From Syncephalis plumigaleata (lineage: Eukaryota; Zoopagomycota; Zoopagomycetes; Zoopagales; Piptocephalidaceae), in NCBI GenBank assembly GCA_025201365.1, contig JAIXMF010000254.1, positions 1 to 20,234 of the forward strand: a stretch of 20,234 nucleotides of DNA. The letters are read 5' to 3'. The notes below the pieces were generated by a model. It saw only the letters and a program-made list of their open reading frames with translations, searched no databases and had not been told where the DNA came from. Within the stretch, counting starts at the first letter, position 1; every line of letters starts with the position of its first letter. The position numbers and the translations under genes are program-made. Positions 1 to 7,788 of the stretch are shown here, piece after piece.

Positions 1-669
1 GCACCTTTACTCGATATTCCACTAACACCAGGTAAGGTAGATATACACACTGGACAATAATAAGTGCTAATCTTTGCCACTTTACTCTTGGTAAGTCCCA
101 CACATTTAGCATGATACCTATTGTAAACATACAAATTGATTAATTAACTAGATAGCTAGATAGATAGATAGATTATTGACTTACCATTCGGAACAACCGT
201 CGCAATTAATCATTACTGTACCATCATCAGGTTTACGACATAGACAGTAGACTTTATTGTCATCCTCGTCCTCATCCTCGTCGTCCTCATCCATCTGATC
301 TTCCTCGTCATCATTCTCCTCCTCCACCTCCTTCGGCTGCTCCTTATCCTCGTCGTCTACTTGTTCATCTTGCGTTTCTGCAACGATCTGTTTGGTATTG
401 ATTGCCTCGATATACTGCATAGTAGGTTTACGTACTCGTCCACTGCGTCTGATTGTACCCGTTTCTAGCGTAGGCTGTGATCTATTGTCGTTCATCGTTT
501 CCCTTAACGTGGTCGAGTTTGTCTCGTCAAGTGGCACGGTTGACGAATCTACTGATAGTGCGTTCTCCTGAATATCGACTGCTTCACCTTTAGTATCGGT
601 GTTGATCGGTGACATGGTAGTGTCGTCGTTTGTTGCTGTGATCGGTGGTTGATCAGCAGTGTCTGACAT
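1..669 (-). CDS. PHD-finger protein, Spp1/CFP1-like, 3' part outside window
   Basis: Probable chromatin reader. Exons read 669..185 and 117..1 (open at the edge), with a 67-nt GTAAGT...ATAG intron at 118-184 that splits the Trp codon. The joined product has a full PHD zinc finger: CLC...CDGC near residues 142-158, then SEWYHAKC with the ligand His, and a closing CPVC. The Trp after the second Cys pair sits where H3K4me3-binding PHD fingers carry an aromatic-cage residue, and VYCLCRKPDDG resembles the finger of CFP1/Spp1, the Set1/COMPASS subunit. Before it lie a Ser/Thr-rich N-terminus, a basic RRSGRVRKP motif (about residues 74-82) and a long Asp/Glu tract. I chose the Met at 669 (MSDTAD); an in-frame Met at 705 would add a hydrophobic stretch unlikely for a nuclear protein. 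The family match is fairly strong, but the exact orthologue cannot be fixed without the C-terminal half. Confidence 0.75.
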
Positions 670-847
670 ATTGTCTGTCAACAACGATAATATTGCTAAA
701 GCCACTAGTATGGCTAATAATAGCGTGTTAGTTCCTAGTCAACTATAATGAGTTACTGAAGAAAGTGGAAAAAAACTCGGAAAGCAAAACAACAAATGTA
801 ATCATACGTTGTGTGTGTGTGTATGCTTAAAAACCACCATCAATACA

Positions 848-937
848 GTGTTTTTCCATCCAATTTGCGCATTTATCCTTTAACTTTTGCAGTTTATTAA
901 TAAATAGATTAACACAATTGTTAACATTATTATCACC
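848..937 (+). repeat. Element-end repeat, copy A
   Basis: An ungapped alignment with 2682-2771 in the same orientation gives about three quarters identical bases by hand count. The best-kept blocks are GTTTTTCCA at the outer end, TTAACTTTTGC, TTTATTAATAAA and ACACAATTGTTAACA-like bases. Its outer part is also the inverted partner of 1364-1391, so this is the left terminus of the 844-1391 element. Confidence 0.8.
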
Positions 938-1086
938 ATAGAAATGCCAATTAACACAGCATGATAATAATAACAATTCAGTATTAGTAATGGATCATTT
1001 ATTGATAGCGATAACTATCATCATCAATTCTATAAGGTAAACGATACAAGTGTACTAGTATAGTTGGATATTGCCATGTCATGTAA

Positions 1087-1278
1087 TTACAAGTAGCTAT
1101 TGATTATCGTATATGGAATCGGGATATGGCTGCATGTCTGAATTTTATTCAGATTATTCACAGTGCTCGCAATGGAAGTCGTATTCCAACACAATTCCAA
1201 CGAGGTGCCGTTCCTTCTAAGCGTTCAAGACAAGGAGGACAAGGACAACGGGGGTCCAAACAACAAAAATCAAATTAA
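1087..1278 (+). pseudogene. C-terminal remnant of a Fanzor (eukaryotic TnpB-like) nuclease, copy 1
   Basis: The frame is open from 1087 (after a TAA at 1084) to a TAA at 1276-1278 and has no start codon. From 1102 it reads DYRIWNRDMAACLNFIQII, followed by an Arg, a Pro-Thr-Gln-Phe segment and a basic Gln/Lys-rich tail. WNRDxxAxLN is the last RuvC motif (catalytic Asp) of TnpB/Fanzor proteins, and the following spacing up to RIPTQF matches the usual Fanzor C-terminus. The RuvC-II Glu and the zinc-finger cysteines that should lie upstream are missing, so it cannot code for an active enzyme. It is close to the relic at 4911-5237, and the homology continues into the noncoding 3' flank. Confidence 0.65.
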
Positions 1279-1391
1279 CCGCGGTGGTTATCGCCAATAT
1301 TCCGCTTAAAAATACGTAAGTGTTAATATTACTATTATTTATTCGTAACAACAAATGGCTAACTGCGCAAATTGGATGGAAAAAGCCTGTA

Positions 1392-1574
1392 GATGCAAAT
1401 CAGTTTGAATGTGTGCGTATGCTTGATATCGCCATTTTTATAGTCATCACAATTACGCAAGAATAGGCCCAATCTTTTATTGGATAATGTACAAGTTATT
1501 ATTATGCGTGTATATGTTTTATTAGATAATTAATAAGGGGAATGCTACGGAAGAGAATACAGTATATGCGTTGT
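1392..1574. other. Intergenic stretch, 3' side of MRM2
   Basis: AT-rich sequence between the end of the terminal-repeat element and the stop codon of the methyltransferase gene. It should hold the 3' UTR and poly(A) site of that minus-strand gene. No further feature is recognisable. Confidence 0.5.
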
Positions 1575-2646
1575 TTATCGTTTACCAATGCAAACAAAAT
1601 AGCTTTCGGCCGAGTCTTTTCTTGATGCCATCGGTTTTTCTATGTGTACTTTACGGAACAGAGTGCGTAATTCTTGGCGGAATGTTTGATCGCCACCATC
1701 CATGAATATCTAGAAACGGTGGATTAGTGACATTCCACGGTGATACAGTCAGTGTGTGTTAGCTACTTGCCTTGCATACAAATATGCCTCCTTCTTTCAA
1801 GTATGTTTGTGCAAATATTAGTGCAGTCTCACACAATTCCTAGTCATTATATTCGTTAATATCGATGACAATGTATAAACAGATGGTGCATCTAACGCGA
1901 TGAGAACCTACCATAGATCTAGCCTGGTCAACTGTTCGAATACCTAGTAATAATAATGATATAGAGTGAGTGATAGCTGCTTGAATATGTGTATCTACTA
2001 CTATACCTGAAAGTGATGGTGCCATATCGGATAGTACAACATCCACTGGCTTATTATCAAGCAATTGAACTATTTTACTTTGTATCTCGTCCATTCTAAA
2101 ATCACCTTGAATGAAGTGAACATTCGCTAGCGGTGACATTGCCAATAGATCCACCGCTACCACCAGTCCATTATCGGTTAAGCTTGCATCGGATTCTTGT
2201 CCCGTTACAGGTGCTACATCTTTAATTGCTTTCAAGTCACGCGAAGTGCCTGGCTTCACCGAATTGCGTAGGATTAACTCGGCTGCCACTTGGCTCCAAC
2301 CGCCTGGATTAGAGCCGCAGTCAATGCAACGAGCACCTGGCACTAGAAAACGATGCTTATCATTCATGGCCAGTAATTTATACGCACTCCTAGTTCGATA
2401 GCCATCCATACGTGCATTTTTCGCGTAAATATCGTCTCGTTGTCGTTGTAGCCATCGTTGTGAAGATCCCGACTTTTGTGCATTAACCACAGGAGTAGTG
2501 GACACTCGATGAATCTGGTTATAGCTACCTGTATTGCTGTTGTTAAGTGTAAAACTACGTGTTGCTGAGAATACTGGCCATACTGTTCGTACGGTAGTAA
2601 TGCTCTGATTAGTCGACCAGCGTAGTTTATAGCGTAACATGCTCAT
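1575..2646 (-). CDS. MRM2: Mitochondrial rRNA 2'-O-methyltransferase, FtsJ/RrmJ family
   Basis: Transfers a methyl group from S-adenosylmethionine to a 2'-OH in the large mitochondrial rRNA (family knowledge). Exons 2646..1912, 1839..1771 and 1709..1575 give 312 residues, near the size of yeast Mrm2. The basic N-terminus (MSMLRYKLRW..., FSATRSF) looks like a mitochondrial presequence. The SAM-binding loop reads IDCGSNPGGWSQVA (about 107-121). The K-D-K-E catalytic tetrad of the FtsJ family is complete at K90 (SAYKLL), D207 (VLSDMAPS), K268 (GGIFVCK) and E303 (DSAESYF). An insert before the second strand is usual for MRM2. Intron 1 (1840-1911) is GT-AG. Intron 2 (1710-1770) has a GC donor (AAG|GCAAGT) and falls right after the catalytic K268; using a nearby GT would lose that lysine. 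The repeat at 2682 lies 35 bp upstream of the start. Confidence 0.93.
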
Positions 2647-2681
2647 TATTGTAAAGAAAGATAAAATATAAAATAAACAAA

Positions 2682-2771
2682 GAGTTTTTCCAACCGATTA
2701 ACATTGTTAGTCATTAACTTTTGCTCTTTATTAATAAACAGATTTGCACAATTGTTAACACCATTATTGCA
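2682..2771 (+). repeat. Element-end repeat, copy B
   Basis: Homologous without gaps to 848-937, with the outer end GAGTTTTTCCAACC. It lies just upstream of MRM2 and points toward the F-box gene. The nearest inverted copy on that side is at 5275-5341, so it may be the left end of a 2.66-kb element enclosing the F-box gene, or a solo remnant. The terminal TACAG seen in copy A is decayed here. Confidence 0.7.
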
Positions 2772-3192
2772 TTGCTATTATTATTGAGTAGCTGTCATGA
2801 TCCTAGCAGTTGAGGGAGATGTTAATGATCGCGATATCATATATTACAATTAATGATAATAAGCTATGATGAATTGACAGGAACATTTAGTAAAGGACAA
2901 TATGGATGCTTGTTTTATTCAGTGCATTGTTATAATGACATTTGCGATGATTCATACAGCAAGCTTCAATCAAGCAGAATGAAATGATGACGCAGTACAT
3001 GTGCTACCGAGCAACATCCTCTATGCATTGAGAAGCATTCATCAGTTTGTACAGCTTGATGTCACAATTGCTACTATAGTTGATTTATTCGATTAGTCAT
3101 CCAGTTCATAGAAAGTATTAACATGTGTTATGGTTTAATGATGTATAAACACTACACTTATTAACAAACATAGTATGATTTATTGATATTTG
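2772..3192. other. Noncoding stretch with no recognised feature
   Basis: No long ORF, RNA gene or clear repeat is visible. It should include the 3' UTR of the F-box gene. A 26-codon plus-strand frame opening at about 2902 has no recognisable motif and is probably chance. Confidence 0.4.
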
Positions 3193-4824
3193 TTATAGTT
3201 CACCATATTCTTCTATCACTAGCTCATCACTGTCAGATGGATTACATATCGTACCAAACATTGCATAATTATCCGATTCCCAGCCCGTATTTGGTGCTTC
3301 CAATTCGCGCATTATTTCTTTTGTATTGATGTCAACAAGCAATCGACATTCTATACCATTATGATCTTTTGTAATAAACACATAGAGGTCTCCTATAATA
3401 TGTCTGATGGATTCTGTACCCGGTATTTGTAATACTTGATCATCATTGTAGGATAAGTCTGTCCATACTTTTGTTGGTCTGGAACCAAATGTTAAATAAC
3501 CGCATCCAGCCCTTAACAATGGGATAGGTATATGTTGGTCAGATATAGTGTAGCGATTGCGTGGAGTATGACTTTGACCACTAGATGCTACGCTATGAAT
3601 TATATATGGATCGTAACTAGGATGATAACCTAATTCAATTATTATATGCGAATCGTATGAATTATAAGCAGATATTTTCATATCCGGCATCCTTATAGAT
3701 AGTTGGAACCAGCCACTTCGCAATTGTACAACAGGATTATTGCTCGAGAATTGGTATAATGCCCATTCAATACGACCAGCACCGTCTGTGACTACTCTTG
3801 CCGTGTATACTATTACTGTATCATTGGTTGTTTTGTAGAAACATATTGTATCCCATGTATCGTCAATGTTTCCTGGACACATGATATTATTATCTATATC
3901 GAATATCGTCATATCGCCTGAATTCATTGATTATTAGTACTAGTCATATTGCATCATTGTACAATTAGTACACTTACTTCTCCAAATTACCACATTATTG
4001 ACTAATTCTTGTGATGTGTTCACTGATAATGCCCATTTCCTCCCAATTGTTCTCACTTTATATTGTACTGGGATATCGAATGTAGTGAAAACACCACCAT
4101 GCTTGCGAGAAAGTATTTTTACATTACAGCTGGTATTGCTCCCAAATGGCCTACTGTGTACAGCTATGTAATGGTCACCCGTGACATAATCATAATGAAC
4201 TTCATTACCACTATCTAGCGAAAGAACGTTTGGCGACGTGGAGAATGTACTGTTATACACAATATTGTTGCTTATTCTAAGATTTGAATGTGGCAAATAT
4301 TCTAAAGTATAACTATGACTTGATCCTATGATTAAGTGGCTTTGTTGTATGATAACTAGACTATTATACGCAGCTTCTGCGCTATAACATATTCCATCCT
4401 TGTCAGATTTCATATCGATATGCGCGGTGTTGCATCGTCCATATCGCCAATTATTCTCGGTGCTCACTCGTCGACGATATGTGTTGTACCAGTCCACATT
4501 CTCTAGTAGATCGGCCCGTTTATCCGATGTACATGGATTGTTGACATCCGTGCGTATACACCATAATACGAACCCCATTTCTTTAACATAATAGGCACCC
4601 GATAGGAAATCCCTATGGTATAGTTGTTGCCATAATGCTCTATCATTTCGAATACTGCTTCTTAACGAGTGACAACATGCTGATAAACGCAATAATTCGA
4701 TATGACTAAGTAGACTACGGAAAACACGCTGGTCATGAAATGGAAGACTATTCAGACAAACTAGTAATCTACAAGACGAGTTGGAATTACTCGATACTTC
4801 AGTAGTATCAGTAGTAGTAGACAT
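3193..4824 (-). CDS. F-box protein, orphan C-terminal domain
   Basis: Likely substrate-recognition subunit of an SCF ubiquitin ligase. Two long frames join through a 60-nt intron at 3918-3977 with donor A|GTAAGT, a CTAATAATCA branch region and a CAG acceptor. Exons 4824..3978 and 3917..3193 give about 523 residues. The F-box lies at about 24-75: LNSLPFHDQRVFRSLL, then LLRLSACCHSLR and DRALWQQLY, with the Leu-Pro, Cys and Leu-Trp spacing of the domain. A Ser/Thr-rich leader precedes it. The remaining ~450 residues are rich in aromatic and beta-type stretches, perhaps a beta-propeller-like fold, but no named repeat is visible. Whether the gene sits inside a Fanzor-derived element (copy B at 2682, inverted end at 5341) is open. 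Substrate unknown. Confidence 0.8.
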
Positions 4825-4910
4825 AGTGGAATGGAATAAGAAAGGCGATATGGGTAGAGAAATAGAATGACGTTATTTTAATCAAGAATACACAAATAAA
4901 TCATACGCAA

Positions 4911-5237
4911 GTGTGGATAATAATGAAGCATGGTGTTCAAGTATTTCTAATTGACGAGATATCCTACTGTCACTTGTTATGCCTTCTTAAGATGAGTACA
5001 ATCTATAACAATATACTAATTCATTATTCTATTGGATGCACACATCAAAATTGTAAAGATGACATGAATGGTAAAGGATTCGAGTATCATGTATGGAATC
5101 GGGATATGACAGCATGTCTGAATGTTATTCAGATTATTCTCAGTATTCGCAATGGAAATGGTGTTCCAACACAACTACATCAAAGTGCCATTACTTCTAA
5201 CCATTCAAGAAATGAAGGACAACGAAGAACAACTTAG
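4911..5237 (+). pseudogene. C-terminal remnant of a Fanzor-like nuclease, copy 2, frame-disrupted
   Basis: The frame starts without a plausible own ATG and runs to a TAG at 5235-5237. It contains GVQVFLIDE, which fits the RuvC segment ending in the catalytic Asp-Glu region of Fanzor/TnpB. It then has C-THQN-C (one half of the zinc ribbon) and VWNRDMTACLNVIQII (last RuvC motif), followed by GVPTQL. Just after LIDE the expected Cys-x-x-Cys segment is out of frame: a one-base shift near 4958 puts a TVTCYA-like stretch in another frame, and the second Cys is lost. The copy is therefore dead as a full gene. It lacks the whole N-terminal part. Its coding end and ~100 nt of 3' flank match copy 1 at 1087-1391. 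Confidence 0.65.
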
Positions 5238-5274
5238 CCGTGATGGTTATGGCTACTCACATAAGCTACGTATT

Positions 5275-5341
5275 ATCATAGCTATTATTTATTGGTAAAA
5301 GCAAAAGGGTAACTGCGTTAATTGATTAAAGAAACCCTGTA
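5275..5341 (-). repeat. Element-end repeat, inverted copy beside Fanzor relic 2
   Basis: Read on the minus strand it starts TACAGGGTTTC and shares CGCAGTTA, a T-rich block and AATAAATAATAG with the right end of the 844-1391 element (1320-1391). It is the right terminus of the element that left the relic at 4911-5237. Confidence 0.65.
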
Positions 5342-5398
5342 GTCCTTTATTACATTCACTTGTTTGTTTACTTATTCATTTATTAAATAGAATATCCT

Positions 5399-6072
5399 CT
5401 ATTCCACAATGCCTCCTTCTGTTACAATCAAGGCGAGATCTTTAACGGCATCGCATACTTGACTGGCAAGGTCAAGTAGTAGACCTATACAATGATTGAG
5501 CAATTAGCGAAATAAACAGTAGTCCTAATGGCTACTTGCCTGTATTGGCTTGAATGTCAGCAATAAGTGAAATGACCAGAGGTGGTCGTGACGCTTGTAC
5601 CAGTTGGTGCAAGCCAGTCATACAAGCTATAGCGCGGTGTCGTCCAAGTCCAAGCTTACTAGCCTGGAGATAATAAAATAGAATTATTGATGTTTAATGA
5701 CTATTCACTATTGTCATATCTGCTAGTAATTACCTGTTCACTTGCTATGGTAAATGTCGACGACATTGGCGGTTCTAGCATGCTTTCTCGCAGTTGCTCT
5801 GCCGTTGCTAGTACAGTATAGTTAGCAGTGACAAATTATTTGTAACCCATAGTAGAATACCTTGTCCCAGTATGACTCCTTCGCGGTCTGTTACTACGCA
5901 AGCAAGCAAATCGTGTGGATGACTAGACTAGCGTTAGTAATACGCAACTATATGTATATATCTGCTATGGTACTTGCCAGATAAGCAACTGGTGTAGATA
6001 CGATTCCAACTCGTCTCGCTGCTGCTTCGTTTGAGATTCCTCGAGCACGGGTGAATTTGATTCAGTAGCCAT
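5399..6072 (-). CDS. LAMTOR3: LAMTOR3/MP1-like roadblock protein of the Ragulator complex
   Basis: LAMTOR3 pairs with LAMTOR2 in the Ragulator scaffold that places Rag GTPases and TORC1 on the lysosome/vacuole (family knowledge). Five exons, 6072..5974, 5927..5861, 5807..5734, 5663..5540 and 5484..5399, give 149 residues; the animal protein is about 124. The match is clear through the roadblock fold: LLACVVTDREGVILGQ, STFTIASEQASKLGLGRHR, and RPPLVISLIADIQANTGLL, which parallels the animal LPLVVSFIA...ANTGLI segment. Start chosen at MATES (6072); an in-frame Met at 6234 would add a poor-quality extension. Intron 1 has TACTAAC just before its GCTAG end. Intron 4 (5485-5539) uses a GC donor (ACAG|GCAAGT), needed to keep ANTG-LLLDLA in frame. 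Confidence 0.85.
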
Positions 6073-6504
6073 AATGGAATAATACGAAATGGTAAAGGAG
6101 ACGAAATGATAAGTCGAATAGAAAGTAAAATGATGCACCATCAATTTCAGTAAATAATAATGACAATACGCGTTACCATTCGCTAATGTAGTCATCATTT
6201 GACTAGCATCTCGTTTGTTTGCGTATACTTTCATGGATTTGTTTCAAGTAATATCATTATACAATTAATCATTGAGAGCAATGCATTCTATAGAGTTAAC
6301 AATTTACACATTAATCAATTCAAATATATCCGGTTGCAATGTATATTTATAGGTAAAGATGCGTAAAAGAGAATAAAAAGTCATAAATGAATGCAGACAT
6401 AACCAGGAATGAAAAGAAGTTGCAATGAACATGAACATGAATGTGACAAGGAAGACGATGCGTATTTAACAATGGTATTTGTACCAAACAGTATATGAGC
6501 AAAT
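6073..6504. other. Intergenic, LAMTOR3 promoter side and 3' side of the LPMO-like gene
   Basis: Both flanking genes are on the minus strand, so this should hold the upstream region of LAMTOR3 and the 3' UTR of the secreted-protein gene. AT-rich; no further element recognised. Confidence 0.4.
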
Positions 6505-6975
6505 CTAATTGATCTCAATATCGGCGCATTGATCGTATATCTTCGAGTCTTCATAGGTGTGACCGGTCTTCCATACCCAGCGTAAGACTTTCTTGCCAGT
6601 GACATTCTTTGGTAAGTTGATCAACCATGGCTTGTTCATGGTGTCGAGACATTCTTGACGTTCATCGAGTTTTACGGCATTGCTCAAGTTTTCATCGAGC
6701 AAATAAATACGACATACACCGGAAGCAGGATCGTTGATGGTAAGTTTGACTTCAATCGATTGGGAAACGGGTTGCGCGGGACCGGCAAGTCTACTGTTGC
6801 AGACGCCCTTTGTGTTTGGACCCTTGAGCTCCGCGGGATAGTTGCTAGCAGATGCAACACCGCGTGGCAGTGGCGATACCATGTAGCCCTCGCCCAACAC
6901 GCCCGTGATAGAAGTAAGAGTAAGCATAGCAAAAATGCAAAGCATCATGCCGAAGAAAGAAGCGAAATGGCTCAT
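6505..6975 (-). CDS. Small secreted LPMO/chitin-binding-4-like protein without N-terminal His
   Basis: Single-exon gene, 156 residues. The first ~28 residues (MSHFASFFGMMLCIFAML... to GVLG) are a signal peptide. The predicted mature start is EGYMVSPLPRGV, resembling the HGYxxxPxxRG opening of AA10/chitin-binding type-4 and related lytic polysaccharide monooxygenases, and the C-terminus VLRWVWKTG...YDQCADIEI matches their LxWxW...YxNCADI(x)I ending. The N-terminal His that forms half of the copper histidine brace is not visible; Glu-Gly stands there. Four Cys in the mature part could form two disulfides, with N-glycosylation sites at NLS and NVT. Start at 6975 is preferred because the upstream in-frame Met is encoded around a TGAG microsatellite. 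The fold assignment is moderate; catalysis is doubtful. Confidence 0.7.
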   Translation of the reverse strand: MSHFASFFGMMLCIFAMLTLTSITGVLGEGYMVSPLPRGVASASNYPAELKGPNTKGVCNSRLAGPAQPVSQSIEVKLTINDPASGVCRIYLLDENLSNAVKLDERQECLDTMNKPWLINLPKNVTGKKVLRWVWKTGHTYEDSKIYDQCADIEIN

Positions 6976-6986
6976 GATAGATATAA

Positions 6987-7010
6987 TGAGTGAGTGAGTG
7001 AGTGAGTGAG
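6987..7010. repeat. (TGAG)6 microsatellite
   Basis: Six perfect TGAG units, 12 bp upstream of the chosen start of the secreted-protein gene, so it lies in the 5' UTR. It creates the Thr-His-Ser-Leu-type codons of the longer, rejected reading frame. Confidence 0.9.
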
Positions 7011-7207
7011 TCAAGTGTCAATGGAAGAGGCGAGTGTAGAGTAGGATTCTAAAGAGTGGATAGGATGGTGAATGACGAGCGAACGTAATGTGTTTATTTG
7101 TTGCTTAGGTTGACGTTGAGAAAGGTGAAAGAAACGAGTAAAGACGTGCGTGTAGATGGAGTGTATGAGTGTTAATGTCGAATGCTGGACTGCATCTAAC
7201 TGTGGCG

Positions 7208-7215
7208 TATTTATA
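7208..7215 (-). promoter_or_regulatory. TATA box for the secreted-protein gene
   Basis: TATAAATA on the minus strand, about 233 bp before the start codon at 6975. It is the best TATA match in this divergent intergenic region and would give a 5' UTR of about 200 nt. No other promoter element can be supported. Confidence 0.4.
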
Positions 7216-7788
7216 CTACTAGTGACAAGCCATTGGAATCAAGCGTAAACCCTGATATTCCTCAAAGATTAATAATAGTTGAGACTGAAAGATGCAACTC
7301 ATCAGGAATAATTGAAACGTTGCAACAGCTGTCATATTTCAAACAATGTTATGATAACATTTAGTGCTATTTTCAATCTATACAGTAGTAGTATCACATC
7401 GTACTAGAGATATTACATTGGTATTTGTTGTCTAATTGCAATGATCATCAAATCAGCTATAATATGGATGCAATCAATCTATATATCCAAGCATTATCTC
7501 CTAAATCTTCATGATATTACTCATATTTGTTTACATTATTAGTTATTAATATTATCTATAAATAACTATAGTATGTAATTCATTGATCTAATATACTCGA
7601 ATGTGCATGCTCTTGAATACACTAGGAGTTACAGATTCAAAACAAAAGTCGAAACAATCCAATGTTCTTTTTTGTGTCACTATAACTCAACCTATTTTCA
7701 CACATTAGCTTTCACAGTCATCGCTACTTGCTCTTTCTCACTTTTTAGTTATTATTGTATTGACAGTGATAATATTCTATAATTTACA
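7216..7788. other. Divergent intergenic region between secreted-protein gene and CWC25
   Basis: AT-rich sequence that should carry the upstream regions of both divergent genes. No ORF, repeat or RNA gene recognised. A pyrimidine-rich stretch near 7700-7745 lies just ahead of the CWC25 start. Confidence 0.4.

Larger units (their letters stand above)
844..1391. mobile_element. Short non-autonomous element with terminal inverted repeats and a Fanzor-like 3' end
   Basis: The sequence at 851-871 is a perfect 21-bp inverted match to 1364-1384 (core TTGCGCA/TGCGCAA). With two mismatches the arms extend to 844-871 and 1364-1391. The ends read TACAGTG... and ...GCCTGTA, so the element is bounded by TA on both sides, as left by Tc1/mariner-type insertion. 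The inner arms are weaker but still related (GTGTTAAT occurs in both). Inside, from 1087 to 1278 on the plus strand, is the C-terminal end of a Fanzor/TnpB-like protein. The layout (left end, tail of the gene, right end) is that of an internally deleted derivative. The repeat and its positions are seen directly; transposition mechanism and family are inferred. Confidence 0.7.

Noticed and set aside
670-705. Upstream in-frame Met for the PHD protein
   Set aside because: Adds a hydrophobic leader out of keeping with a nuclear PHD protein; the next Met (669) gives a normal polar start.
4400-4591. Plus-strand ORF of 63 codons
   Set aside because: Lies antisense within the F-box gene exon and shows no motif.
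6655-6993. Plus-strand ORF of 112 codons
   Set aside because: It is the complement of the secreted LPMO-like gene, which has a signal peptide and family motifs; this frame has neither.
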